From positions 1 through 31,253 of the forward strand of contig CAJTKW010000047.1 in assembly GCA_910577035.1 (NCBI GenBank): a DNA stretch of 31,253 bases, written 5' to 3'. Positions 15,979-23,621 of this stretch are shown one piece after another. The translations under genes and the position numbers were made by a program. Origin of the DNA: an uncultured Acetatifactor sp. GTDB lineage: Bacteria; Bacillota; Clostridia; Lachnospirales; Lachnospiraceae. The first letter of the stretch is position 1; each line of letters opens with the position of its first letter. The notes under the pieces are model-generated. The model did no database searches and was not told the DNA's origin. It saw nothing but the letters and a program-made list of their open reading frames with translations.

Positions 15979-17121
15979 TTATCCCTCCAGCCGCCTCAGC
16001 TCCGTATAGGCCAGCAGCAACGGCCCCACGCCCTTGGCGTCATTCTCTACCACCGGCTCGGACATATAATACCCAAAGCTGCCGTCCCTGCGGGGATTAT
16101 TCTCCGGCCCCAGGCCCGCCACAAGGCAGATTCCGCCCAGATTTAAGGCTCCGTCCGTCTCCTTTAAATATCTGTCGCAGATCCCCTGAAAAGCCCTGAT
16201 ACCATATTGTCCGTACTCTTCCGGCAGGAATCCCAGCCGCACTCCCTTGAGCAAAGAATAGGACATGATAGCGCTTCCGCTGGTCTCCAGATAATTTGGT
16301 TCCTTACCTGCCAGCGCCGGAAGCTGATACCACATACCGCTCTCATCCTGAAACTTCAACATATCATCCATCAGCCGTATAAATACCTGCTTTAAATTCT
16401 CATATTCTGCCCTGTACTCTTCCCCGGGTTCACATTTTGCAAGAGTATCCAAAAGCGCCATGGAATACCAGCCCAAAGCACGCAGCCAGAAATTTGCTGA
16501 CAGCCCCGTCTCCTTATCACACCAGAATGCCTTCCGGGAAGCGTCATAGCCGTGATAATAGAGCCCTGTCCTTTCATCCCGCATATATTTCACCACATTG
16601 GCAAACTGTGCGAAAATGTCCCTGTAATTCTTCCTCTCATGAAATCTGGTCTCATACTCCATGTAAAAGGGCTGTCCCATATACATACCGTCCAGCCATA
16701 CCTGGTTCGGGTAGATCTGCTTATGCCAGAAATTCCCCTCGGCCGTTCTTGGCTGATTCTGCACCTGCCCGTAGATCAGCTCAATGGCCCTGCGGTACTT
16801 CTCTTTGCCGTTGATCTCATACAGTGCAAACAGCGTCTTCCCGGCGTTTACATTGTCAATATTGTATTCCTCCGGGTCATAGCCGGTGATAGAGCCGTCT
16901 TCGCTGACCCGGTGGTCAATAAAAGCATCCGCAAATTCATAATACCGCTTCTCCCCCGTGGCCCGGTAGGTCTCCAGCAACGCCAGAATCATACAGCCGT
17001 CAATATAATTCCAGCCCCCCGCCTTGCCGGCCAGGGCTTTCTCGATATTCCATGCCGGAACATCCAGGGTACTCTTCTCTATCAATTCGTCAATATATCT
17101 TTCAAAAACTGGCATCTGCAT
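15979..17121 (-). CDS. Second GH88/GH105 unsaturated uronyl hydrolase (YteR/YesR-like)
   Basis: A 380-residue single-domain (alpha/alpha)6-barrel hydrolase. Family motifs are NAGKTLFALYE, YPNQVWLDGMYMGQPF (137-152, candidate catalytic Asp144), LYYHGYDAS, FWLRALGWYSMAL (211-223) and late NYLETSGSAIMSYSLLKG. It is likely to remove 4,5-unsaturated galacturonyl or glucuronyl residues from oligosaccharides made by polysaccharide lyases. There is no signal peptide. The frame is open to an ATG at 17157, but GGAGG at 17133-17137 favours ATG 17121, 11 bases away. It is paralogous to the C-terminal domain of the HAD fusion protein but has no HAD domain and its own promoter. Confidence 0.93.
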   Translation of the reverse strand: MQMPVFERYIDELIEKSTLDVPAWNIEKALAGKAGGWNYIDGCMILALLETYRATGEKRYYEFADAFIDHRVSEDGSITGYDPEEYNIDNVNAGKTLFALYEINGKEKYRRAIELIYGQVQNQPRTAEGNFWHKQIYPNQVWLDGMYMGQPFYMEYETRFHERKNYRDIFAQFANVVKYMRDERTGLYYHGYDASRKAFWCDKETGLSANFWLRALGWYSMALLDTLAKCEPGEEYRAEYENLKQVFIRLMDDMLKFQDESGMWYQLPALAGKEPNYLETSGSAIMSYSLLKGVRLGFLPEEYGQYGIRAFQGICDRYLKETDGALNLGGICLVAGLGPENNPRRDGSFGYYMSEPVVENDAKGVGPLLLAYTELRRLEG

Positions 17122-17186
17122 AGGTGTTTCATCCTCCGTAGCACATATACCGTCCACTGTCCGGTCTTCCTATCTGATATAATGCT

Positions 17187-17215
17187 ATTTTACCCTGTTT
17201 CCGGCCTGCCGTCAA
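17187..17215 (-). promoter_or_regulatory. Sigma-A promoter of the second GH105 gene
   Basis: On the minus strand TTGACG (17210-17215), 17-bp spacer, TAAAAT (17187-17192). Predicted transcription start is near 17180, about 60 nt before the chosen ATG. Confidence 0.75.
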
Positions 17216-17229
17216 TAAAATCGTCCGCC

Positions 17230-18798
17230 TTATGCCTCCATCTTGTAGAAGTTCAAAGCAGCGATTACCATAAACCCTCCGGTAAACAGAAGCAGTACCA
17301 GCACCATCATTCCGTAGGCAGGCGTAACGCCTCCCATCATGTTCCCCAGCACGGCCCCCAGGACGGCCCCAAAAATCACAAATCCCTGGATAAACAACTG
17401 GAACAGCTGCTTCCCCACGGTTCCAAGAGTCCCTCCCACGGCGATTTCAGCCACCGCCAAAGCATACAGCTTATTAGCGGAAAGCGTCGCACAGGCTATG
17501 ACACAGAGTACCGCTGCCACAGGCGGCATACCCATCACCACCGCCCCCGGCACAGTGATTAATAACCCGTTGACCAGCGCCTGGATCAACTGGATTGCCG
17601 TGGCATTCAGCAGCTTGTGAAAGGCGGAATCGGGTATCATGTAAGTATACGGCGACTTCAGCTCTTTGGCCCACTTCCCGTTCAGCGTGGTAAAGATGAA
17701 GGTGACATAGGCAGACGCCATGGGAATGACATAGTCTTCAATACCGTTAAAGCCGCCCTCACGAACGTAAAGCCAGGCAATCACAATTCCCGCCAGCAGG
17801 GCAAACACCATATTGACGTCCACTATAAAATACTTTTTCTTTTTATATTCCAACAGCTGCCGGTAAAAGATGGCTTTTGCGCCCGTCCCTTTCCATTTCA
17901 CGCTGGCCCTGCCAAACTTCTGCCGCTTGCCAATACGCATCCTGGTACCGCCCTGCCGTTGATTGGCCAGCACCTCCTCATAATCCTCCGCAAATTTGGC
18001 CGCATCCTCATAAAAGGCCCCTGTGCATTTCATACGCAGTGCTGCCGTTACTACCGCCGCCAGCAGGCAGAAGTAAAGAACGGCTCCCACAATCCCCACA
18101 GTGGTCACCCTGCCAAACAAAAGATGGATCACCGAGATATACCAGCCCACCACCGGCACCATCTTCACCCCGTCACTGTTTAAAAAGGCTGCTGCCATTG
18201 CACCGTTCAGGCCCTGCTGTAGATAATACCAGATCCCGATGACCACCAGAATGCCGATCAACCCGTAAGCGGCGGCAACAATCCATTTCCGATGTTTCTC
18301 CTCCAGCCTCTCGGAGCCGTAAAGCAGAAGCATCATGCAGGCTTCCATCACATTTTCCACCAGCAGGGAAAAGACCACGTACACCCCCAGCCGCCAAAGC
18401 TCCACCCGGAACATAATCACGCCGCAGGCTACGGCAAAGAGATTCAGCAGCACCTGCATAAGCAGCGTCCTCACATGGGCATACAGCAGCACCCGCTTGG
18501 GGCTCACCGGTGCCGGAAACAGGAAATGCACGTCACTGTTTCTGTACACCAGCCCCTTCCGCTTCGCATAGGCCACCAGATTGGCCGGGACGGCCCAGAA
18601 GGCCAGAACCGTCAGCACCAGCACCATCCCCTCCGGAGAATTGATTCCGAACTGCTCCGCTATGGTACTGAGGGAAAAAGGCACAACAGACAGATAAAAA
18701 AGAATAAATACAATATATACATATGTAACCGGCTTATGCAGCGCTTTTTTCACCCAATTCGCCCAAAGCCGCCGATAAAGATACCCAATCGCCCCCAT
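17230..18798 (-). CDS. ABC exporter membrane subunit (putative ABC exporter family)
   Basis: A 522-residue membrane protein with around ten or more hydrophobic segments. Early residues YRRLWANWVKKALHKP and the segment YRNSDVHFLFPAPVSPKRVLLY are typical of the large Firmicute 'putative ABC exporter' permeases (PF16962-like) paired with a single ATPase. A soluble basic loop (about 265-310) separates the two membrane halves. Its start lies three bases after the ATPase stop, so the two are co-transcribed and presumably form one transporter. The cargo is unknown; peptides, bacteriocins or lipids are possible. Confidence 0.85.
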   Translation of the reverse strand: MGAIGYLYRRLWANWVKKALHKPVTYVYIVFILFYLSVVPFSLSTIAEQFGINSPEGMVLVLTVLAFWAVPANLVAYAKRKGLVYRNSDVHFLFPAPVSPKRVLLYAHVRTLLMQVLLNLFAVACGVIMFRVELWRLGVYVVFSLLVENVMEACMMLLLYGSERLEEKHRKWIVAAAYGLIGILVVIGIWYYLQQGLNGAMAAAFLNSDGVKMVPVVGWYISVIHLLFGRVTTVGIVGAVLYFCLLAAVVTAALRMKCTGAFYEDAAKFAEDYEEVLANQRQGGTRMRIGKRQKFGRASVKWKGTGAKAIFYRQLLEYKKKKYFIVDVNMVFALLAGIVIAWLYVREGGFNGIEDYVIPMASAYVTFIFTTLNGKWAKELKSPYTYMIPDSAFHKLLNATAIQLIQALVNGLLITVPGAVVMGMPPVAAVLCVIACATLSANKLYALAVAEIAVGGTLGTVGKQLFQLFIQGFVIFGAVLGAVLGNMMGGVTPAYGMMVLVLLLFTGGFMVIAALNFYKMEA

Positions 18799-18801
18799 AC
18801 T

Positions 18802-19545
18802 CTACCTCCCGGCCTCCTGTTTCTCCGCCTTTTCCTGTTCCGCGGCTTCCTTCTCCCCCTGCCCCGTAACCTTGAAGAACAGCTCCTCCAGATCCTCATT
18901 GGCAAGATCCTCTTTCACATAGGTGCCCAGAATATGCCCCTTATCCATGACAAAGGTCACATCCCACAGCTCCTTGACCATCTCCAGCATGTGGGTGCTG
19001 ATGAGGACGGTACAGCCCTGGCTGCGCAGCTCAAGGACCACCTCTTTCAGCTCCTTGATCGCCGCCGGATCCAGGCCCACCATGGGCTCATCCAGAAGGA
19101 TCACCTTAGGCTTGATGGCCAGCGCACAGCAAATGCTTACCTTCTGCATCATTCCCTTGGAAAGCTCGTTCCCCAGCTTATCCTGCTTGTCCTCCATTTC
19201 AAACTTCTCCAGCAGCTGCAGGATCTCCTCCTCCGTAATGTCCGCCGCATAAGCCCGCCGGACAAATTCTATATGCTCCCGCACGGTCAGTGCCTCGTAC
19301 ATATTGGGGATCTCCGGCACATAAGCAAAGCATTTCTTGGCCTCCGTCTCCCTGGAATCGACCCCCTGGATACGGATGCTTCCCTGATAGCGCAGCAGCC
19401 CGGCAATACTCTTTATCACCGTTGATTTTCCCGCACCGTTAGGCCCCAGCAGGATGCCTATGCGCCCGTCCGGCACCGTAAAACCCACACCGTCCACCGC
19501 CAGCGTCTTTCCGTACTTTTTTGACAGATTCATGATTTCCAACAT
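18802..19545 (-). CDS. ABC exporter ATP-binding subunit
   Basis: A 247-residue ATPase. It has Walker A GPNGAGKS (34-41), Q-loop region FAYVPEIPNMYEALTV, signature LSKGMMQK (128-135, a variant of LSGGQ), Walker B VILLDEPMVGLD and switch His in LISTHMLEM. The last 20 residues are a charged Glu/Lys/Ala tail. It resembles EcsA/YtrB-type export ATPases. Ribosome site AGGAGGG lies about 11 bases upstream. It is adjacent to and coupled with the membrane subunit, and 61 bp downstream of the TraX-family gene. Confidence 0.93.
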   Translation of the reverse strand: MLEIMNLSKKYGKTLAVDGVGFTVPDGRIGILLGPNGAGKSTVIKSIAGLLRYQGSIRIQGVDSRETEAKKCFAYVPEIPNMYEALTVREHIEFVRRAYAADITEEEILQLLEKFEMEDKQDKLGNELSKGMMQKVSICCALAIKPKVILLDEPMVGLDPAAIKELKEVVLELRSQGCTVLISTHMLEMVKELWDVTFVMDKGHILGTYVKEDLANEDLEELFFKVTGQGEKEAAEQEKAEKQEAGR

Positions 19546-19582
19546 ACTCTTTTCTCTCCCTCCTCTTTACAGCAGCCTCCAG

Positions 19583-19601
19583 GATTCCGCTTTGCGGAAT
19601 C
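19583..19601 (-). other. Intercistronic hairpin between TraX-family gene and ABC ATPase
   Basis: GATTCCGC (19583-19590) and GCGGAATC (19594-19601) form a perfect 8-bp stem with a 3-nt loop. No U-tract follows on the minus strand, so it is more likely an mRNA processing or stability element than a terminator. Confidence 0.5.
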
Positions 19602-19606
19602 TCTCC

Positions 19607-20662
19607 TCACACCAATCCCATGGCCACGCAGGCCAGCCAAAGCAGGAACAAATGCAGCGGGTAAAACGCATAGAAGAAATATTTCATCTTCATACCCCGC
19701 TCCCCATTATAAAATGCTACGGGAATCAACGTTAAAAACGCCGGTATCTCGCTGAGGCTCATGATCGTCAGCGTGACACAGCCTCCGGTCATGGAAAGCA
19801 CTTTGTTATTCCGCAGGACATACATTACGGCAATGGTCAGTACCCCCATTCCGCCATAATCCGTACACAGCAGATCAGCGCCCGCCATGACCACGGCCAG
19901 AACCGCCAGGCCCCCGCATATTCTCCAGGCTTTGTCGCCTCCCAGCCTCTTCCGAAACGTCAGCCACGCCTTCAGCATAATTCCCGCCAGCACCAGGTAT
20001 ATCCCTGCGAGTACCAGCAGGCCGCTCTCATACCGGCCCACTGACTTTCCCATAAATTCTCCCAGAAATGCCTTCACAAACCCTGATAAAAATTCGCCAA
20101 CCGCAAACGTTCCGTATAAGGCGGGAAGCAGAATACCTCCTGCAATCGCCAGATACCGTATCCCTTTTGCCGGCTTCAGGCGGAAAATGATGTCAAAGGC
20201 CCACAGGACCAGAATACCGGCCAACAGGGTAAAATATACATTCTGGTATCCCGGATACCACACCCTGCCGTTAAACGCCAGATCAAAAGGGACCTCCGAA
20301 ACCAGGGCAAACAGCCCCAGCCGGAAAGCATACTTTTTCACACTGCGGGTCTTCTGAAAGCCTTCCACCAAAAGGAAACAGAATATGGGAAAGCCCAGCC
20401 GCCCGACGGAGCGCATCACAGTCACCAGGGCATAAAGGCTTCCATGCTCCGCCATCCATCCAAGGTAGCTCTCCTTGCTGACGGCTGCCTGATAATACCC
20501 TTCCAGTATCATGATCCTGGTCAGAAGGGTCGCCGCCGCATGGTCGATGAGCATCGTCGTCACCGCAATGATCTTTATCGTGCTTCCGGAAATCCCCTTC
20601 TTTTTCTGCTGCACAGGCTGCCGATACTGCGATGCGTTAGATTGTGCGCTGTCCATTTCCAT
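19607..20662 (-). CDS. TraX-family membrane protein
   Basis: A 351-residue polytopic membrane protein. Family hallmarks are IKIIAVTTMLIDHAAA, GRLGFPIFCFLLVEGFQKT, KYAFRLGLFALVSEVPFDL, QNVYFTLLAGI and the C-terminal YNGERGMKMKYFFYAFYPLHL. TraX acetylates F-pilin in plasmids, but chromosomal Firmicute homologues are common and uncharacterised; they are probably acyltransferase-like. No conjugation genes are nearby. The frame extends to ATG 20686, but AAGGAG five bases before ATG 20662 makes 20662 the better start. It is the first gene of a probable cluster with the ABC exporter downstream. Confidence 0.92.
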   Translation of the reverse strand: MEMDSAQSNASQYRQPVQQKKKGISGSTIKIIAVTTMLIDHAAATLLTRIMILEGYYQAAVSKESYLGWMAEHGSLYALVTVMRSVGRLGFPIFCFLLVEGFQKTRSVKKYAFRLGLFALVSEVPFDLAFNGRVWYPGYQNVYFTLLAGILVLWAFDIIFRLKPAKGIRYLAIAGGILLPALYGTFAVGEFLSGFVKAFLGEFMGKSVGRYESGLLVLAGIYLVLAGIMLKAWLTFRKRLGGDKAWRICGGLAVLAVVMAGADLLCTDYGGMGVLTIAVMYVLRNNKVLSMTGGCVTLTIMSLSEIPAFLTLIPVAFYNGERGMKMKYFFYAFYPLHLFLLWLACVAMGLV

Positions 20663-20695
20663 CCCTGCTCCTTTCCCTTGTATCATTCAATTAAT

Positions 20696-20724
20696 ACAAT
20701 AGATTATTTTGCCCCTTTTGTCAA
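20696..20724 (-). promoter_or_regulatory. Sigma-A promoter of the TraX-family gene
   Basis: On the minus strand TTGACA (20719-20724), 17-bp spacer, TATTGT (20696-20701), about 35 bp before the chosen start. Confidence 0.75.
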
Positions 20725-20757
20725 TTGGTTTATCTGCACTTTAAAATTATTATTGTG

Positions 20758-20789
20758 CAAAAAAGACCCGGAAGCTCATTCCTTCCGGG
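20758..20789 (-). terminator. Intrinsic terminator of the response regulator gene
   Basis: CCCGGAAG (20767-20774) and CTTCCGGG (20782-20789) form an 8-bp GC-rich stem with a 7-nt loop. On the minus strand it is followed by TCTTTTTTG. Confidence 0.9.
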
Positions 20790-20811
20790 CCTGCCCTTAT
20801 ATTGATTGACC

Positions 20812-21507
20812 TTATCCCACCTTATAGCCGTTTCCCCATACCACCTTCAAATATCTGGGCTCCCTGGGATTGGCCTCAATCTTCTCACGGATATGACGGA
20901 TATGCACGGCAATGGTATTTTCCGCCCCGATGGCCTGCATATTCCAAATGCTCTCATAAATCTGGCTGTTGGAAAGAACCCGCCCCCTCTGCTGTACCAG
21001 CAGCCTTAAGATTTTATACTCAATAGGCGTCAGCCTTACATTCCTGCCCTCCACCGTAACCTTGCGCTGCATGTCGTCGATCACCAGACCGTCTACCTTA
21101 TAGATCCTGTCTATGTTTACGCACATATTGACCAGCTGGATGTACCTGCGTATCTGCGACTTCACTCTTGCCAGAAGCTCCAGGGGATTGCAGTCCGCCG
21201 CCACGTAATCATCCGCACCGGCTTCCAGCGCCATGATTTTGGCCGTTTCCAGGGATTGTCTGGAAACAACGATCAGGGGGATGCTGCTGGCCTTCCGCAG
21301 CCCCGCAATCATCTCGATTCCCTTATCCCAGCCTTTGCTTCCCAATTCCACATCTACCAGCATCAGCAAAATCTCTTTATCCTTCAGGAGCACATGTAGT
21401 TCCTCCAGATTAGCCGCTTTCGCCATCTGCAGTCCCTCACCTGTAAACAGGGGTTCCATTTTCTCCGCAATTCCCGTCTGATTGTTGTACACTAATACTT
21501 TTCTCAT
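20812..21507 (-). CDS. Orphan OmpR-family response regulator with atypical receiver
   Basis: A 231-residue protein: receiver domain (1-118) and winged-helix DNA-binding domain (about 130-231, with NVRLTPIEYKILRLLVQQ and HIRHIREKIEANP...YLKVVWGNGYKVG). The phospho-acceptor position is kept as Asp52 in LVDVELG, and Ser82 occupies the Thr/Ser switch. However, the acidic pair that binds Mg is Asn8-Asn9, and the conserved Lys (in the usual K-P-F) is Ala104 in DDYVAADC. Family knowledge says such receivers often work without phosphorylation. No histidine kinase lies next to it. The start has AGGAGGAAGG upstream. Targets are unknown. Confidence 0.92.
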   Translation of the reverse strand: MRKVLVYNNQTGIAEKMEPLFTGEGLQMAKAANLEELHVLLKDKEILLMLVDVELGSKGWDKGIEMIAGLRKASSIPLIVVSRQSLETAKIMALEAGADDYVAADCNPLELLARVKSQIRRYIQLVNMCVNIDRIYKVDGLVIDDMQRKVTVEGRNVRLTPIEYKILRLLVQQRGRVLSNSQIYESIWNMQAIGAENTIAVHIRHIREKIEANPREPRYLKVVWGNGYKVG

Positions 21508-21627
21508 GACCCTTCCTCCTCCGTCATTTCTTCTATAATGATATATGTCAAATTCGGCCTGTTAATATTCCTGTTTTATCGTTTTTTTGCTTTTTGAGAC
21601 TCTCCCCCTTATGAATAATACTATTTT

Positions 21628-21656
21628 ACAATACACTTGTATCAAAGTTGCAACAA
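21628..21656 (-). promoter_or_regulatory. Possible promoter of the response regulator gene
   Basis: On the minus strand TTGTTG (21651-21656), 17-bp spacer, TATTGT (21628-21633), the same -10 as the TraX-family gene. It overlaps the T-tract of the upstream terminator, and the leader would be about 115 nt. Confidence 0.4.
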
Positions 21657-21692
21657 AAACAACAAAATAGAGAGTGTTTTCACACTCTCTAT
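21655..21692 (-). terminator. Intrinsic terminator after the clpP-clpX-engB-AI-2E operon
   Basis: Arms 21667-21677 and 21682-21692 form a perfect 11-bp stem. On the minus strand the loop is GAAA, a stable GNRA tetraloop, followed by TTTGTTGTTTTTG. Confidence 0.93.
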
Positions 21693-21723
21693 ACTAAATA
21701 GACGATTTTTTTCCCGAAAGGTT

Positions 21724-23004
21724 TCACTTTTTTTCTTTTTTTTGAAAAATTTTTTTATGTCCCTGTTTTTTGGCCTCCCGACGGGCCTGTTTCTCCTGCA
21801 GCTCTTTCCGCCGCTGCTCCTCCAGCTCGCCGGAGGTCTTCTCCTCCCGCTGCTGCATTTCTTCCACCTCGAGCAGGTCCTCCCCGCCCAGACGCCGGAA
21901 TCGGTTAATGCCCGCCACCAGGATCAATACGCTGTTCTGCGTGGTTTCAAAGGCGCCGTCCTGATACATGGAATAGAGCAGAAGCCCCGCCGGTACCGCA
22001 ATAATCATACCGATGACGCCTCCAACCTTATAACCGATAAAGAGAAGAAAAAGTGTCGGCAGGGGCGGTACTCCCATGGAATCTCCCACGATCTTGGGCT
22101 GGATCAGCTGCCTTGCCAGCTGGCCGCCTCCCCAGATAATCAAAAGCCATACCGCCATTTTATAATCCGCAGTCAAAATCTGAATAATTGCCCAGGGTAT
22201 CAGCACCGTCCCCGTTCCCAGAAAGGGCAGCAGGTCCAAAAAGGCAATGCCCAGCGCAATCAATGCAAAATAATTGACACGGAGGGCCCCCAGGCCCACA
22301 AGCAGCAGCAGATACATCCAGACCTCTATCTTCAGCTGTGCCTTAAAATATCCGCCCACAGAGCTCATAAGGCTGTGGCGCACCGTCCGGTAACGCTTTT
22401 GCAGAGATGCCGGCGCATGTTTGCGGAACCACTCATTAATCTGCTCCCTCTCCGACACAAAGAAGTAAGAGGACAGCAATGCCATAATCATGCCGATGAA
22501 AAAGGTAGGAAGCCACTTGGCAAAATTCCCGGCTGCCGCTATGGTGGGCGTGCCCAATTTCCCGATGAAATCACCAACCACCACTCCGATCTGCTCCAGC
22601 AGGTCATCCAGCTTCAGTTTGGTCCGGTTTTCTCCGGGCAGCTTTTCTAAAAACACATTCAGGGACTTGCCGATATTTTCCAGATCCTGCTCGAGGCTTT
22701 CCCACATCTCAGGCAAAGACTGGATCAAACCCACCACCTGATTCACCAGCTGGGAAATCACCAGATAGATTAGCAACACCACCAGCCCGATGATTACGAT
22801 AATCACAAATGCACTGCCGGCCTTCCGCTTAATCTTGAGCTTTTCTTCGAAAAAGCGCACAAGCGGGCTGGCGATCAAGGCAATGATCCAGCCCACCACG
22901 AAGGGTGCAAAAAAGACCAGCGCCCTGGGCAGGAATATAATGATCGCAAAGAACAGAGCCACAGCCACGGCAATGTTTACCAGTGCCTTACTGTATTTTC
23001 TCAT
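21724..23004 (-). CDS. AI-2E family transporter (YtvI/TqsA-like)
   Basis: A 426-residue membrane protein with the AI-2E (PF01594) layout: two N-terminal helices (about 8-50), a third at 65-90, an amphipathic extracytoplasmic region (95-170), then five or so helices to residue 350. Typical stretches are LPFLGTGTVLIPWAI, QLIQPKIVGDSMGVPPL and IGMIIAVPAGLLLYSMY. Family members transport quorum signals, export sodium or take part in sporulation; specificity cannot be read here. The last 55 residues are an extremely charged Glu/Lys/Arg/Gln tail likely to be helical. The ATG overlaps the engB stop by four bases, so translation is coupled. Confidence 0.92.
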   Translation of the reverse strand: MRKYSKALVNIAVAVALFFAIIIFLPRALVFFAPFVVGWIIALIASPLVRFFEEKLKIKRKAGSAFVIIVIIGLVVLLIYLVISQLVNQVVGLIQSLPEMWESLEQDLENIGKSLNVFLEKLPGENRTKLKLDDLLEQIGVVVGDFIGKLGTPTIAAAGNFAKWLPTFFIGMIMALLSSYFFVSEREQINEWFRKHAPASLQKRYRTVRHSLMSSVGGYFKAQLKIEVWMYLLLLVGLGALRVNYFALIALGIAFLDLLPFLGTGTVLIPWAIIQILTADYKMAVWLLIIWGGGQLARQLIQPKIVGDSMGVPPLPTLFLLFIGYKVGGVIGMIIAVPAGLLLYSMYQDGAFETTQNSVLILVAGINRFRRLGGEDLLEVEEMQQREEKTSGELEEQRRKELQEKQARREAKKQGHKKIFQKKEKK

Positions 23005-23603
23005 GCTTTCCCCTCCTGCTGCTCCAGAATTCCGTCCAGTATCTCATAGATCTCTTCTCTGCCCTCTTTGGTCTGTGCGGAAAAGGGAATCAAAGTGATT
23101 CCCTCCTTCGCACCCAGTGTATTTAAAATCAACTGCTTCTGCTTTGAAACCTGGCTCTTTTTGATCTTATCCAGCTTCGTAGCGATCACAATCGGCCGAT
23201 AACCGTTTGCACAGATCCAGTCATACATCATCCGATCATTCTCCGAAGGGGCATGCCGTATATCAAGAAGCAGGAAAACAGCCTTCAGCTGCGCCGACCT
23301 TTTCAGATAGCGCTCCACCATTTTACCCCACTGCTCCTTCACGCTGCCGCTTACCCGTGCAAACCCATAACCCGGCAGATCTACAAAATAAAGGGCATCA
23401 TTAATATTGTAATAATTAATTGTCTGCGTCTTTCCCGGCTGGGCGCTGGTTCTTGCCAGGGACTTGCGGTTCATCAGCGCGTTAATCAGTGATGACTTCC
23501 CCACATTACTCTTCCCGGCAAAGGCTGCCTCAGGGTGTATATTGTCCGGCAGCCTGCTGGTGATGCCGCACACCGTTTCCAGACTCACCTTTTTAATGAC
23601 CAT
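23001..23603 (-). CDS. engB: Ribosome-biogenesis GTPase EngB/YsxC/YihA
   Basis: A 200-residue GTPase needed for assembly of the large ribosomal subunit. G1 is GKSNVGKS (30-37), the G2 region is PGKTQTIN, G3 is DLPGYGFA (75-82), G4 is ATKLDK and the G5 region is PFSAQT. Length matches the family. It follows clpX by 18 bp with AAAGGA upstream, keeping the classic Firmicute clpX-engB linkage, but with no lon gene between. Confidence 0.97.
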   Translation of the reverse strand: MVIKKVSLETVCGITSRLPDNIHPEAAFAGKSNVGKSSLINALMNRKSLARTSAQPGKTQTINYYNINDALYFVDLPGYGFARVSGSVKEQWGKMVERYLKRSAQLKAVFLLLDIRHAPSENDRMMYDWICANGYRPIVIATKLDKIKKSQVSKQKQLILNTLGAKEGITLIPFSAQTKEGREEIYEILDGILEQQEGKA

Positions 23604-23621
23604 ACCGAAGTTATCCTTTCA

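Noticed and set aside
18292..19425. 377-codon open frame on the plus strand
   Set aside because: Antisense to the ABC exporter genes, His/Gln/Leu-rich, with no domain signature or ribosome site.
19607..20662. TraX as evidence of a conjugative element
   Set aside because: No relaxase, coupling protein, type IV secretion, integrase or att repeats nearby; chromosomal TraX-family genes are common in Firmicutes.
21546..21551. Perfect TTGACA on the minus strand upstream of the response regulator
   Set aside because: No acceptable -10 lies 16-18 bp downstream, and the spacing to the start codon would leave too little room.
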